Below are positions 34,998-44,920 of a stretch of 64,000 bases of DNA, one piece after another. The DNA comes from Sphingobacterium sp. UT-1RO-CII-1. Its GTDB lineage: Bacteria > Bacteroidota > Bacteroidia > Sphingobacteriales > Sphingobacteriaceae. The DNA is taken from the NCBI RefSeq assembly GCF_026711005.1, contig NZ_JAPPVJ010000009.1, positions 62,001-126,000 on the forward strand, in the 5' to 3' direction. Each line of letters starts with the position of its first letter. Within the stretch, counting starts at the first letter, position 1. The notes beneath the pieces were generated by a model. The model was given only the letters and a program-made list of their open reading frames with translations. It was not told the DNA's origin and did not search any database. Position numbers and translations under genes: made by a program.

Positions 34998-37481
34998 TTA
35001 TTTTTTTTGCGGAACTTCTCGGTTCATTTCGATAATATCTACATCTTGATTTTTTGAGTTTCCGATTAAATGCTCGGCAAAATAATCGGCCATTCTCCAA
35101 AAGAAGTATTCGGTCATATCTCCAAATCCATGACGCTGTCCCGGAAGTAGCATAAAGTCAAAACGTTTATTAGCTTTAATCAAAGCTTCGACCATTCGTA
35201 TAGAGTTTGCGGGGTGGACGTTGTTGTCAATATCTCCTGTCACAATCAATAATTTGCCTTTTAAGTTATTTGCTAAGTTGCTGTTTTTATCAATTTGATA
35301 AGCAAAAGTAGTATCTCCTTTTGAACTTATCTTTTCAGCAACACCGTGATGGCGTTCACTCCACCAACGGTTGTAAATATTGTTTTCATGGTTTCCTGCG
35401 CCAGAAACGGCTACTTTAAAAAAGTCAGGGTACACCAGCATTGCCGCTGTTGACATAAAACCACCTCCTGAGTGACCGGTGATGCCTACGCGGTTAATGT
35501 CTATGAAAGAATGTCTATCGGCGAGCTGTTCTGCGGCCACTTTTTTATCTTCAAGTCCATAATCGCGTAAATTTCCATATCCGTATGTGTGGTACCATTT
35601 TGAACGAGCCGGGTGTCCTCCACGGTTGCCTATCGTAATTACGATGAAGCCTGTTTGTGCCAAACGATCTATTCGATCCATGCTTCGTCCGAATGATTTA
35701 TTCACAGCTTCAGTTTGTGGTCCAGGGTATACATACTCAACGATTGGGTATACACGGGTAGAGTCAAAATCAAAAGGTTTATACATCACCCCGTACAAAT
35801 CCGTAATACCATCACCTGCTTTAACCGTAAAAGGCTCTGGAAATTTGTAGCCCGCAGCAAATAATTGAGATAAATCTGCTTCCTCCAATTTCATTACCAA
35901 TTTGCCGTTTGCATCATACAAATCAGATGCAGGTATTGTATTTACCCTTGAATAGTTATTTACGAAATATCGTCCGCTTTCGCTAACATGCACTTGGTGG
36001 TCAAAATCACCTTTATTTAATAAGGTTGGCTCTCCTCCCGCAGTACTCAGTGTATAATGGTGTAAATAATATGGATCTTCGTTCTTCTCTTTGCCATTTG
36101 CAGTGAAAGTAAAGCGTTGGGTAGAGGGGTCGTATCCCGTAATATCTTCCGTATTGTATTCTCCTGAAGTTAATTGACGTAGTAGTTTACCGTCTTTGTT
36201 GTAGAGGTAGAAGTGTCCCCATCCATCACGTTGTGACCAATGTATAAATTCGCTGCCATTTTTAACAAAATACGGTTTTTTGACATCTAGGTACAAATTA
36301 GAACGTTCTTCTACTAATGTGCGTGTGTTGCCATCAACGGTTACTTCGACTAGGTCAATTCGTTTCAGGTCGCGGCTAGCACGTTGTATATAAAATGTTT
36401 CATTGCTTCCTAGCCAGTAGTTAATATAATGTTTGCCTTGGTAGCTTTCTTTACCGTGGTCACGGTTGTAAATCCCAATCGTTTGGTTTTTGAAACTGGT
36501 CAACTGTACCTGATTTGAAGCGAATGTCGAAGCATTGAAAATGTACAGTTCAACTTCTGTTGAGTCAGTTTCTCCAGGCATTAGGTATTTGTAGGTCTCT
36601 AGGGTCGGCCGTTTTTGTCCTACATTATTGATAACCCACAGTGGGTTTAAGTGTCTATTGTCTTTTCGGGTTAATGCAAAATGTTTACCATCGGGCGACC
36701 AACTTAGCCATACCGGTTTACGTTTTTTGCTTTCATCTTCTTCTTTATCAGCACCGGTTGTTGTACTATACTGATCACCTCCCCATGCATAATACTGTAT
36801 ACCATCAGTTGTTATTTGGTGTTCGATAATAGTAGAGTCCTTATCATCTTTACGTGCTTTTTCGTAGTTTTCTCTGTCCATCCAGTATAAATTGAAATCC
36901 TTTGCAAAGAATATACGTGTTGTATCTGGTGAAAAACTTGCCCAAGTAGTTCTCGGTTTTTCTTTTAAAGTGTCTGAAACTTCTTTAAGTTGTTTGGAGG
37001 TTATATTATACTCTAAGTAATACACCTTCTTCTTTATACTGTCTGCTTTATTCGTTAGTTTGTCACGTTCTTCTTTACTTTTTACAGTGTCTTTTGTGCT
37101 ACGAATTTCAAAGCGTATGTTTTTCTCATCGTCTGTAAACCGCAGACCCTCTATAGGTAAGTGTTGTGCGTCAAACGGGTTTTGTACAATCTTAGTTACT
37201 TTGGCAGCTAAATCGGCGTTATCAAAAAGAAGTTTTTTTGATTTTGCTTGTGGATCAACGAGATACCATTTTTTTCCATTCGATGTACCATATTCATACC
37301 AGAATTTATCAGAATGATTAATCCACCTTGGTGTAACTTCTGTGGAGAAGATCATTTTTTGTAGTTTTTTAGGCGAGAATTTACTCGCTAATTGGTAATT
37401 CGCTACAGCGGGTTTTTCATTCTCTTGGGCTATGCCAATAAAAGAGCAACTCGTTAATAGAACGATTAAAAGTTTACGCAT
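34998..37481 (-). CDS. S9 family peptidase, dipeptidyl-peptidase IV-like
   Basis: Exported serine peptidase of about 827 residues. The frame opens 18 bp earlier, but MRKLLIVLLTSCSFIGIAQ is a standard signal peptide, so ATG 37481 is the start. An N-terminal beta-propeller region (about 40-550, repeats such as VWLSWSPDGKHFALTR) precedes the alpha/beta-hydrolase domain. The catalytic serine is in GITGHSGGGFM, the Asp in TGDIDNNVHPANS and the His in LPGQRHGFGD. Such periplasmic enzymes remove dipeptides from peptides for amino-acid nutrition. Single gene with its own terminator. Confidence 0.93.
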   Translation of the reverse strand: MRKLLIVLLTSCSFIGIAQENEKPAVANYQLASKFSPKKLQKMIFSTEVTPRWINHSDKFWYEYGTSNGKKWYLVDPQAKSKKLLFDNADLAAKVTKIVQNPFDAQHLPIEGLRFTDDEKNIRFEIRSTKDTVKSKEERDKLTNKADSIKKKVYYLEYNITSKQLKEVSDTLKEKPRTTWASFSPDTTRIFFAKDFNLYWMDRENYEKARKDDKDSTIIEHQITTDGIQYYAWGGDQYSTTTGADKEEDESKKRKPVWLSWSPDGKHFALTRKDNRHLNPLWVINNVGQKRPTLETYKYLMPGETDSTEVELYIFNASTFASNQVQLTSFKNQTIGIYNRDHGKESYQGKHYINYWLGSNETFYIQRASRDLKRIDLVEVTVDGNTRTLVEERSNLYLDVKKPYFVKNGSEFIHWSQRDGWGHFYLYNKDGKLLRQLTSGEYNTEDITGYDPSTQRFTFTANGKEKNEDPYYLHHYTLSTAGGEPTLLNKGDFDHQVHVSESGRYFVNNYSRVNTIPASDLYDANGKLVMKLEEADLSQLFAAGYKFPEPFTVKAGDGITDLYGVMYKPFDFDSTRVYPIVEYVYPGPQTEAVNKSFGRSMDRIDRLAQTGFIVITIGNRGGHPARSKWYHTYGYGNLRDYGLEDKKVAAEQLADRHSFIDINRVGITGHSGGGFMSTAAMLVYPDFFKVAVSGAGNHENNIYNRWWSERHHGVAEKISSKGDTTFAYQIDKNSNLANNLKGKLLIVTGDIDNNVHPANSIRMVEALIKANKRFDFMLLPGQRHGFGDMTEYFFWRMADYFAEHLIGNSKNQDVDIIEMNREVPQKK

Positions 37482-37591
37482 AATAAAATTTTTATACAAT
37501 AATGAGGGCTAAAGTACATAAAACTGTAGTATCTTGATGTTTTGTGGGATGTAAAATTTTCAGGACAATGACATCAGTAAATGTGTAAACA

Positions 37592-38053
37592 CTATCGAAA
37601 ATTCGGTCTACTTGTTAAAGGAGAGAATGACCAAGGTATAGAGCTTAGAATTATTAAATAGATAATAAGGTAGCGCTTCCATAGGTAGGTAAACACCTCT
37701 TTTTGGTTTCGTTTTCGATAGGCTAGGATAGTATAAATATTGCTCAATATAATACCCAATGACATCATGCTTACGTGTTCCAGTCCGAAAAATCGCATTT
37801 GACGATTCTTTATATTCTGAGAGATGTTTTCCCAAAACCCATGGGCTATAGTGCTTTGTGTGAAAAGTAGCCAACCTATAAGGAGCTGTATGTTAAATAT
37901 TAACGTAAATAATAGTAGAATTCTAAAATGATAAATCGTAAAAATAGATTTTCTTTTATGTTCGATGAAGATCCAGCCTATTTGGAGCAACATCGCAGAT
38001 AAAACAATCCATCTGTAGTAAGAATGGTAAACAATAAGTGTAGAGAAATCCAT
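37592..38053 (-). CDS. Small integral membrane protein
   Basis: 153 residues with four predicted membrane helices and the conserved ending IPWSFSPLTSRPNFR. Proteins with this signature occur widely in Bacteroidota and are often labelled cytochrome b, but I see no pair of haem-ligand histidines spaced as in b-type cytochromes beyond scattered His (HGFW, LEHVS). It starts one base after the aldolase gene's stop and is probably cotranscribed with it. Function unknown. Confidence 0.75.
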   Translation of the reverse strand: MDFSTLIVYHSYYRWIVLSAMLLQIGWIFIEHKRKSIFTIYHFRILLLFTLIFNIQLLIGWLLFTQSTIAHGFWENISQNIKNRQMRFFGLEHVSMMSLGIILSNIYTILAYRKRNQKEVFTYLWKRYLIIYLIILSSIPWSFSPLTSRPNFR

Positions 38054-38054
38054 C

Positions 38055-39104
38055 TTAAGCTTTGTCTTTTGTAGATTCTGTTAAAGCTTTATAGTCTGTA
38101 ATGAATTGATCGACAGTTTTTTCGTCTGTAGCCCAAGAAGTTATTAAGCGTATAGCTTCTTGGTTTGAGCCCATTTCTCTCCAGGTAAAAAATGAATAAT
38201 TGGTACTAAGCTTTTTACTTACCTCTTTTGAGATAATCGGGAATAATTGGTTGGTCGAAGAGTCGGCAAGGAATAAGCAGCCCATTTCTTTTAAAGCTTG
38301 GGCGATTTTTCCTGCCATTTTGTTAGCATGATCTGCAAGTTGAAGGTAAAGATCATCTGTGAAAAGTTCGAGAAATTGGATACCTAATAAGCGTCCTTTT
38401 GCTAAGAGCGCTCCCTTTTGCTTCAGCGAATAATCAAATTCGTAAGCCGTTTTCTTATCTGAAAAAACAATAGCCTCTCCCAGTAACCCTCCATTTTTTG
38501 TAGCCCCTATGTAAAATACATCTGTCAGGCTACTAATATCGGCTAAAGTTAAATTGCTGTTTTTTGCACATATTGCATGAGCCAATCGGGCTCCATCTAA
38601 AAATAAGTATAATGAGTTTTCTTTGCAAGCTTTACTTAAATCGGCAAGTTCTTTTTGTGTATAGATATTGCCTAATTCGGTAGGGTTTGATATATAAACC
38701 ATTTTAGGTTTTACAACGTGTGGGCGCATTGCAAATTGTTTTAAAACAGTTGTTACATCTTCTGCATTGAGTTTTCCGTCTGTTTTATCAACGGGTATAA
38801 TACGGTGTCCGGTAGCTTCAATAGCACCAGCCTCATTTGCATATATATGCCCTGTATTTGCACTAATTACCGCTTCATGTGGGCGGAGAAGGTGGGATAT
38901 GACCAATAAATTTGCCTGTGTACCTCCCGATACAAAAAATATTGCAGCATTTGGGTTCTGCATTTTTTCCTGCATCACGTTTTTTGCTTTTGCAGTATAT
39001 GGGTCGTCGCCATATCCATCATGTTGTTCAAAATTTGAACGGTATAGCCTCTCCAAGATATTAGGATGCGCCCCTTCTGCGTAGTCATTTTTAAAGTTAT
39101 ACAT
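38055..39104 (-). CDS. ltaE: Low-specificity L-threonine aldolase
   Basis: PLP enzyme of the beta-eliminating lyase group that splits threonine or allo-threonine into glycine and acetaldehyde. Motifs: NDYAEGAHPNIL at the start, FVSGGTQANLL (PLP phosphate contact), GHIYANEAGAIE, LFLDGARLAHA (Asp contacting the PLP ring) and the Schiff-base lysine in FYIGATKNGGLLGEA. 349 residues, normal length. The neighbouring membrane gene is cotranscribed but not obviously related. Confidence 0.92.
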   Translation of the reverse strand: MYNFKNDYAEGAHPNILERLYRSNFEQHDGYGDDPYTAKAKNVMQEKMQNPNAAIFFVSGGTQANLLVISHLLRPHEAVISANTGHIYANEAGAIEATGHRIIPVDKTDGKLNAEDVTTVLKQFAMRPHVVKPKMVYISNPTELGNIYTQKELADLSKACKENSLYLFLDGARLAHAICAKNSNLTLADISSLTDVFYIGATKNGGLLGEAIVFSDKKTAYEFDYSLKQKGALLAKGRLLGIQFLELFTDDLYLQLADHANKMAGKIAQALKEMGCLFLADSSTNQLFPIISKEVSKKLSTNYSFFTWREMGSNQEAIRLITSWATDEKTVDQFITDYKALTESTKDKA

Positions 39105-39256
39105 ATAGGCTATTGAATCATGATAAACTCAAAAATACATGCTTTAACATAAATAACGAAAGAACTACAGCCTTATATTTTAGTGACTTTAAGAAAGTGT
39201 TCCTTTATGACATTTCTTTGGTTTTTTATTTCTAAAAACAATAGTTTATATCGAGT

Positions 39257-41272
39257 TTAACTTAGATTTTGCCCAAGGAATATTTCATTTTTTTGTTCTG
39301 CCGAGAGAGATATGAATCTTTCATAATGTTTCAAAACATCACTTATTAATTCATTTTTAGTAAAATATTGCACATCATAGCCTGAGCGGTTGTCTCCAAA
39401 GTAAGTCATTGGTATATATGTTGTATTGTCGGCAATTTCTGGTGCATTCTCTTCACTCATGAGGTAGTCCGATACGTTGTGCGATTTGATACGCACACCG
39501 TAGAGAAAATCGGCCATTTCTGCATGTTGAATTTTTACTTCAACATAGTTTTTAGCACCTTCCAGCTGTGTCTCCAGTGTAGCTGTAATTCCTTTGCTTT
39601 GAAATTCAGCAACTAATTCGCTGAATGCGGGCAGTACCATTTTTTCTAAAAATTGGTTAACATCTTTTTTTTCACTGTATGATACTATTTTTTCCAATCT
39701 ATCTTTCCAATTCGTCCCTGACCAACTATTGGTTGCATGTGCTAATGGACGTTTATAATAATCTGTATCAATCGCTAAGCCTTTTAATAGACTGTAGCAA
39801 AACAAAATCATAATAATAGAGAAGGGTAAAGCTGTAATCAGCGTCATGGTCTGTAACGTTTCTAAACCTCCTGCATTGATAAGTACCAACGAAGTGAAGG
39901 CCAATAAGCAACCCCAGAACACGACCTGCCATTTCGGAGAAGTCAGTGCGTTTTTTGAAGAAATATTATTCATAACATAAATGCCCGAATCGGCTGATGT
40001 TACAAAAAATATGAAAATAATAATAATTGCGACGACACTCAGTAGATATTGTAAGGGGAAATTTTCTAAAAATTTAAACAACATTAGGTCTGCATTTCCC
40101 GTCATACTGCTTAGTGCGCCATGCAATTCATTAGTGTCTATCCATAGTGCACTGCTTCCAAAAACAGTCATCCATAAAAAATTAAAGAGAGTTGGTAGAA
40201 TAAGTACTGCACCTATAAACTCACGAATGGTACGGCCTTTAGATATTTTAGCAATAAATAAGCCTACATAAGGTGACCAAGAAATCCACCATGCCCAATA
40301 GAGTATTGTCCAGTTAAAAAACCATTCTTGCCGGTTTGGCTCATATGCATGTGTATTAAAAGTTAAGCTAAAAAATTCATTAATATAGTAGCCTAGCCCT
40401 TCTGAGAAAGTTCCCAGAATAAATGTAGTTGGCCCAAATGCAAGAATAATGAGCATCAATATTATAGCACTAACAATATTTAGTATACTTAAGAATTTTA
40501 AGCCTTTGGTTAATCCACTCGTTGCGGACAGAATAGATAAAGTCATCACAAAAATGACGATAAGTACTTGGTAAGTGAAACTTATTTCGGGAATAATGCC
40601 TAGGTGTGCCAGGCCCGCAGTAAGCTGCATTACCCCAAAACCTAAAGTAGTTGTAATTCCGAAGAACGTGCTACATAGTGCAAACATATCGACAATGTCT
40701 CCAGCACGGCCTTCAATTTTATCTTTAAAAATAGGGTAGAAGCAACTTCTTAATGATAGTGGAAGGCGGTATCTATAGGAGAAATATGCTAACGATAAAC
40801 CTACAACTGCATAGATAGACCAGGCGTGAATACCCCAGTGAAAAAAAGTATATAGTTGTGCGTCTTTAGCTCTTCTTACTAAAGGCAAGTCTGCGACTGA
40901 GTGATCCGTAAAATGTGCTAGAGGTTCAGCTACACTAAAGTACATTAAGCCAATACCCATACCCGCTGCAAACAACATACACACCCATGAGAAGAATGAA
41001 AATTCAGGTTTAGAGTCGTTGGCTCCCAATTTGATATTTCCGTATTTACTTAATACTAAGAAAAGCAAGAAAAAAACGAAAACTGTCACCACCATTACAT
41101 ACAGCCAGTTTAAGTTTTCGAAAAGTAGGTTTTTAACGATCGATAGGTAATGATTTGTCCCTTGAGGGAAGAATACAGAGAGTATAGTTGTACCTAGAAT
41201 AAATATTAAACTGGGAATTATGATACCTGGAGTGAAGGTGCTTTTGGATTTTAGTTGCTTTAAGAATTGCAT
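39257..41272 (-). CDS. BCCT-family transporter (betaine/carnitine/choline type)
   Basis: 671 residues: twelve membrane helices (about 15-505) and a cytoplasmic C-terminal domain of about 160 residues as in BetT-like proteins. The BCCT signature is in helix 8, FNWTILYWAWWISWSPYVGLFIAKISKGRTIREF, with the Trp box that cages trimethylammonium groups, and the Gly-rich GMGIGLMYFSVAEP of helix 3. The long C terminus is linked in relatives to osmotic or pH sensing. Substrate is probably choline or glycine betaine; none is proven. It is preceded by a 5' leader with a hairpin. Confidence 0.92.
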   Translation of the reverse strand: MQFLKQLKSKSTFTPGIIIPSLIFILGTTILSVFFPQGTNHYLSIVKNLLFENLNWLYVMVVTVFVFFLLFLVLSKYGNIKLGANDSKPEFSFFSWVCMLFAAGMGIGLMYFSVAEPLAHFTDHSVADLPLVRRAKDAQLYTFFHWGIHAWSIYAVVGLSLAYFSYRYRLPLSLRSCFYPIFKDKIEGRAGDIVDMFALCSTFFGITTTLGFGVMQLTAGLAHLGIIPEISFTYQVLIVIFVMTLSILSATSGLTKGLKFLSILNIVSAIILMLIILAFGPTTFILGTFSEGLGYYINEFFSLTFNTHAYEPNRQEWFFNWTILYWAWWISWSPYVGLFIAKISKGRTIREFIGAVLILPTLFNFLWMTVFGSSALWIDTNELHGALSSMTGNADLMLFKFLENFPLQYLLSVVAIIIIFIFFVTSADSGIYVMNNISSKNALTSPKWQVVFWGCLLAFTSLVLINAGGLETLQTMTLITALPFSIIMILFCYSLLKGLAIDTDYYKRPLAHATNSWSGTNWKDRLEKIVSYSEKKDVNQFLEKMVLPAFSELVAEFQSKGITATLETQLEGAKNYVEVKIQHAEMADFLYGVRIKSHNVSDYLMSEENAPEIADNTTYIPMTYFGDNRSGYDVQYFTKNELISDVLKHYERFISLSAEQKNEIFLGQNLS

Positions 41273-41371
41273 ATATATTGCTTTGGTAACTACATTTTAG
41301 TAGTATTAAACATTTCATAAGTGCGCTAGGGAAGATTACTATATGAACCTACTATTTGTATATCCATCAAT

Positions 41372-41391
41372 AAAAACCCAAACAGTTTGGG
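41372..41391 (-). terminator. Leader hairpin with T run before the BCCT gene
   Basis: On the minus strand CCCAAA-CTG-TTTGGG (41377-41391) is followed by five T (41372-41376). It lies downstream of a TATATTTG -7 box (41447-41454) and about 100 nt before the transporter start, so it could attenuate transcription. Confidence 0.5.
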
Positions 41392-41586
41392 GGCGCACGA
41401 CATACAAAAATTAAATATAAAAACTCTAATTTTTGTTTTGAGATCACAAATATACAAAAATATTTCCCTTTGTGAAATAATATTTCATAATAGGGGTGAT
41501 CATTGCTTCTCTTCAGTGTTTACATTTCTCTTGATCTGTTTACAAATACTTAACAAATGTTTAGCGATTAGGTAATCTTTGAATTT

Positions 41587-41594
41587 TACTTTTG
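41587..41594 (+). promoter_or_regulatory. -7 promoter box before DUF5690
   Basis: TACTTTTG is a full match to TAnnTTTG; the -33 element is weak. A start near 41599 leaves about 35 nt before ATG 41635 and puts the alternative ATG 41596 upstream of the transcript, deciding the start. Confidence 0.5.
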
Positions 41595-41634
41595 GATGCA
41601 TAATTATTGTGCAGTAATACTAGAATTCAAATAT

Positions 41635-42984
41635 ATGTTAGTATCAGGTTTTTTAAGTAAGAGAATTTCACACTGGAGTAATAGTCAGATCACTCTTTTG
41701 ATTGCCATTGCTGCATTTTGTTGTTATACGAGTATGTATGCTTTTAGGAAATCATTTACAGCAGGAGACTATGATGGTGAAATGTTGTTGGGTATGAGTT
41801 ACAAAGTGTGTATGGTCATTACACAGATGTTTGGCTATTTGTTAAGCAAGTTTTATGGTATCCGTTATATTGCTGAAAGTACAAATAATAAACGTGGGCG
41901 TTCTTTATTGCTTTTGGTTGGTTTATCTTGGTTGGGGTTACTTGGTTTTGCTTTAGCTCCGAAACCCTGGAATATTATTTTTTTATTTCTCAATGGTCTG
42001 CCTTTAGGTATGATTTGGGGACTTGTTTTTAGCTATCTTGAAGGTCGCCGTCATACCGAAATTATGGGCGCTATTATGGCCGTAAGTTTGGTGTTTGCTT
42101 CGGGACTAGTAAAGACTGTAGGACGAATTTTAATGGATACTCTTTCCATCAATGAATATTGGATGCCTTTTTGTACTGGCCTTGTGTTCTTTCTCCCTTT
42201 TTTATTAACTGTTTGGCTTTTAGAACAGGTGCCGGCTCCATCTACAGAAGATAAAGCCTGTCGCACAGAACGTGTACCGATGGATAAGAGTATGAGAAGT
42301 AAGTTCTTAAAAACTTATTTACCAGGTATTGTTCTTACTGTAATTATTTATACCATGCTCACTATGCTTAGAGATGTTCGTGATAATTTTGAAATAGAAA
42401 TATGGCATATGCTCGAAGTGAAAGATAATGGTATTTACGCTAAAGTTGACGGACTTATTGCGGTTGTTGTATTGGTCAGTTTAGGGTTACTTATCTTGGT
42501 TAAGAACAATTTAAAAGCATTTCAACTTATTCATGGTCAGATATTAATTGGTTTTGCTATCGCTGGGTTATCAACCTATCTCTTTACACAGAAATCTTTA
42601 GACGGTACGCTTTGGATGATCTTAGTTGGGCTAGGTCTTTACATGGCTTATATACCTTATAATGTTATCTTTTTCGAACGAATGATAGCTACATTTCGTG
42701 AGCGTGGTAATATAGGTTTCGTTATGTATATTGCAGACTCTATCGGATATTTAGGGAGCTTTAGTATTCTTCTCAATAAAGAGTTTATGCCGTCTCCAGT
42801 AGGTTGGGGTAGTTACTTTATCCAATTGGTGCTGATAGCATCTGTATTAGGGGTAACTTTGACTATAATTTCTTTTATCTATTTTACGCAAAAGAAAAAA
42901 CAACATACTCTAGTTAGCTCTGAGGAAGTAAAGGCATGGTCCGTTTCAAATAATAAAGTGGAAATACAAATGAATATTAAATAA
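41635..42984 (+). CDS. DUF5690 family membrane protein (MFS-like)
   Basis: About 449 residues with twelve predicted membrane helices. The beginning, ITLLIAIAAFCCYTSMYAFRKSFTAGDYDG, resembles the first helix of organophosphate:phosphate antiporters (sugar-phosphate/glycerol-3-phosphate transporters), and I recognise the Bacteroidota DUF5690 group. ATG 41635 is preferred over 41596, because the latter falls at the promoter. It is followed after 16 bp by an FAD oxidoreductase of the type linked to aminophosphonate catabolism, so a transporter for a phosphonate or related amine is plausible but unproven. Confidence 0.78.
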   Translation: MLVSGFLSKRISHWSNSQITLLIAIAAFCCYTSMYAFRKSFTAGDYDGEMLLGMSYKVCMVITQMFGYLLSKFYGIRYIAESTNNKRGRSLLLLVGLSWLGLLGFALAPKPWNIIFLFLNGLPLGMIWGLVFSYLEGRRHTEIMGAIMAVSLVFASGLVKTVGRILMDTLSINEYWMPFCTGLVFFLPFLLTVWLLEQVPAPSTEDKACRTERVPMDKSMRSKFLKTYLPGIVLTVIIYTMLTMLRDVRDNFEIEIWHMLEVKDNGIYAKVDGLIAVVVLVSLGLLILVKNNLKAFQLIHGQILIGFAIAGLSTYLFTQKSLDGTLWMILVGLGLYMAYIPYNVIFFERMIATFRERGNIGFVMYIADSIGYLGSFSILLNKEFMPSPVGWGSYFIQLVLIASVLGVTLTIISFIYFTQKKKQHTLVSSEEVKAWSVSNNKVEIQMNIK

Positions 42985-43000
42985 AAATAAGAGCTAAATA

Positions 43001-44155
43001 ATGGCAGATAAAAAATATGATTTAATAGTAGTTGGTGCCGGCATTTTAGGTACATTTCAAGCATATCATGCATTGAAAAAGGGGCTTCATGTTTTACATC
43101 TTGAGAAAGATATTTATCCGGTAGGGTCTACGGTACAGAATTTTGGTCAGGTTGTTCCTTCGGGCATGGCCGACCGTTGGTTTGATTATGGTGTGCGCGG
43201 TTTAGACTTATATAGCTCTATTCAGAGTAAGTGCGACATTTCTATCCGCAATAATGGTAGTTATTATATTGCTTCTGATGCTGATGAGTTGAAAATAATC
43301 CATGAATTATCAGATCATTATACTACGAAAGGGTATGCACATGCTATGTATTCTAAAAAGCAGCTTCTAGATAAATTTCCTGATTTAAAGGCTGAATATG
43401 TTCAGGGAGCTATCGTATTTGAGCAGGAGCTAAGTGCCGAGCCTGATAAATTGATAACTCGTTTACATAGCTTTATGAAGCAAGAGTTTAAAAATTATGA
43501 ACTGCATTATGATCATAGTGTAATAGATTGTGAATCTACAGGTGATACGGTAAAGGTACGAACCAATCAAGGAACGGATTTTATTTCTGCAAAGCTTATT
43601 ATTTGTAACGGTTATGACTTTAAAACCTTATATAAAAAAGATTTTGAGAATAGCGGTTTAAAAATCAGTAAGCTTCAGATGATGCGTACTGTTCCTCTAC
43701 AGAATATTAAATTGCCAGGCAATATTTTAACGGGGTTAACAATACGCCGTTACGAAAGTTTTGAAGCCTACTGTCCTTCTTTCCATACGGTAGAAGTTCC
43801 AGAGCATTATCGTGAGCTTCGGGAGCACGGCATTCATATTCTTTTCAAACAGGCTATAGATGGAAGTATTATTGTTGGGGATTCGCATGAATATGCTGAT
43901 GTAAATAATTTTGCAGATTTGGGTTATGCCATTAAAGAAAATATTAACACTTTAATGATTAATGAAGCCAATCGTATTTTGCCTATAGATGCTTCGCAAA
44001 TAACTACATCATGGGCTGGTTTTTACTCGCAGCATAGCGATCATATATTTGAGTTGGATAAAGATTCCAATATACATATAAGGACAGGAATAGGAGGGAA
44101 AGGAATGACTGCAAGTGCTGGTTATGCAGAATATTGTATAGATAGCTTGTTTTAA
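43001..44155 (+). CDS. FAD-dependent amine oxidoreductase, TIGR03364 type
   Basis: 384-residue DAO-superfamily flavoenzyme. The Rossmann motif is DLIVVGAGILGTFQAYHA at the N terminus, the acidic ribose contact is LEKD, and the C-terminal FAD motif is TGIGGKGMTASAGYAE. The NFGQVVPSG stretch fits the TIGR03364 group, whose members often occur with 2-aminoethylphosphonate breakdown genes and oxidise N-substituted amino compounds. Here the only neighbour in the operon is a DUF5690 transporter-like protein. Substrate is not readable from sequence. Confidence 0.82.
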   Translation: MADKKYDLIVVGAGILGTFQAYHALKKGLHVLHLEKDIYPVGSTVQNFGQVVPSGMADRWFDYGVRGLDLYSSIQSKCDISIRNNGSYYIASDADELKIIHELSDHYTTKGYAHAMYSKKQLLDKFPDLKAEYVQGAIVFEQELSAEPDKLITRLHSFMKQEFKNYELHYDHSVIDCESTGDTVKVRTNQGTDFISAKLIICNGYDFKTLYKKDFENSGLKISKLQMMRTVPLQNIKLPGNILTGLTIRRYESFEAYCPSFHTVEVPEHYRELREHGIHILFKQAIDGSIIVGDSHEYADVNNFADLGYAIKENINTLMINEANRILPIDASQITTSWAGFYSQHSDHIFELDKDSNIHIRTGIGGKGMTASAGYAEYCIDSLF

Positions 44156-44177
44156 GGCAAGCTATAGTAGTTAAATT

Positions 44178-44208
44178 TAAAAAGGTCGAATAAACATTCG
44201 GCCTTTTT
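44178..44208 (+). terminator. Terminator after the FAD oxidoreductase
   Basis: AAAAAGG-T-CGAAT and ATTCG-G-CCTTTTT pair around a short A-rich loop (44178-44208) and end in T5. It also lies just beyond the convergent DUF4230 gene's stop and may serve both. Confidence 0.88.
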
Positions 44209-44222
44209 AAGTTTGTTTCGGA

Positions 44223-44780
44223 TTAGAAATGTAGATTAACTTTTGTAAAGCCTAAGCCTTCTAATATAGGTTTGAATACATGTATGGCGTTTGCTTTCGT
44301 TTGATCTAGTATATCCGATTTGCGCACTTCGCGCTCTACTTCTTTTTCCGCAGCTTTAAAAGCTTCATCTACTAAAGTAGCTTCTCTAAAGAACGCCATT
44401 TTAGTATCATACACTTTCGATGCGCTATGGTCTATTTTTACATAGCAAATTTCGGGTTGTGGTAGTTGTATACTTACCGAATCGTTTTCAACAACAATAT
44501 CTTCAGCCTTAAGTTTGGTTAAATCAATACAACCTACAGCGTCTGCTTTTACAATTAATAAGACGCTTGCATCAGGTAAAAACTGACTAATATTTTTGTG
44601 TTCCAATACATCGCTAAATCTATATTTTACAAGCTCCAGTTTACCCATTGATTCAATCCGTTCCAATAATATTTGATGCTTCGTCTCTGAACTTGGTTTG
44701 GCAGGCGTTCTAAAGAAAAGCGCCCACACTGCTACAGCAGTTATAGCTAGAAATAATATTACTTTTAAAAATCTCATCAT
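44223..44780 (-). CDS. DUF4230 membrane-anchored protein
   Basis: 185 residues with an N-terminal membrane anchor (about 4-24) and an extracytoplasmic DUF4230 domain, marked by LELVKYRFSDVLEHK, VLLIVKADAVGCIDLTKL and the C-terminal helix AFKAAEKEVEREVRKS. DUF4230 is common in Bacteroidota and Firmicutes; the function is unknown. Two adjacent ATG codons form the start (44778-44780 upstream one). Single gene. Confidence 0.85.
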   Translation of the reverse strand: MMRFLKVILFLAITAVAVWALFFRTPAKPSSETKHQILLERIESMGKLELVKYRFSDVLEHKNISQFLPDASVLLIVKADAVGCIDLTKLKAEDIVVENDSVSIQLPQPEICYVKIDHSASKVYDTKMAFFREATLVDEAFKAAEKEVEREVRKSDILDQTKANAIHVFKPILEGLGFTKVNLHF

Positions 44781-44920
44781 AAAAATAGTAATTCAAATAA
44801 TAGACCATTTTTACTAAAGTTATTGATTTTTATAATAAATATATATTATTCTAATTTATAGAATTTATAAAAAGAGTGTAAATAGTAGTTTAAGGTAAGA
44901 AAGCTGTTGTGTTTTCATTA

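Larger units (their letters stand above)
41273..41634. other. Divergent intergenic region BCCT transporter / DUF5690 (362 bp)
   Basis: Contains a leftward -7 box (41447-41454), a leftward hairpin with T run in the presumed transporter leader (41372-41391), and the rightward promoter before DUF5690 (41587-41594). No ORF is supported. Confidence 0.55.
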
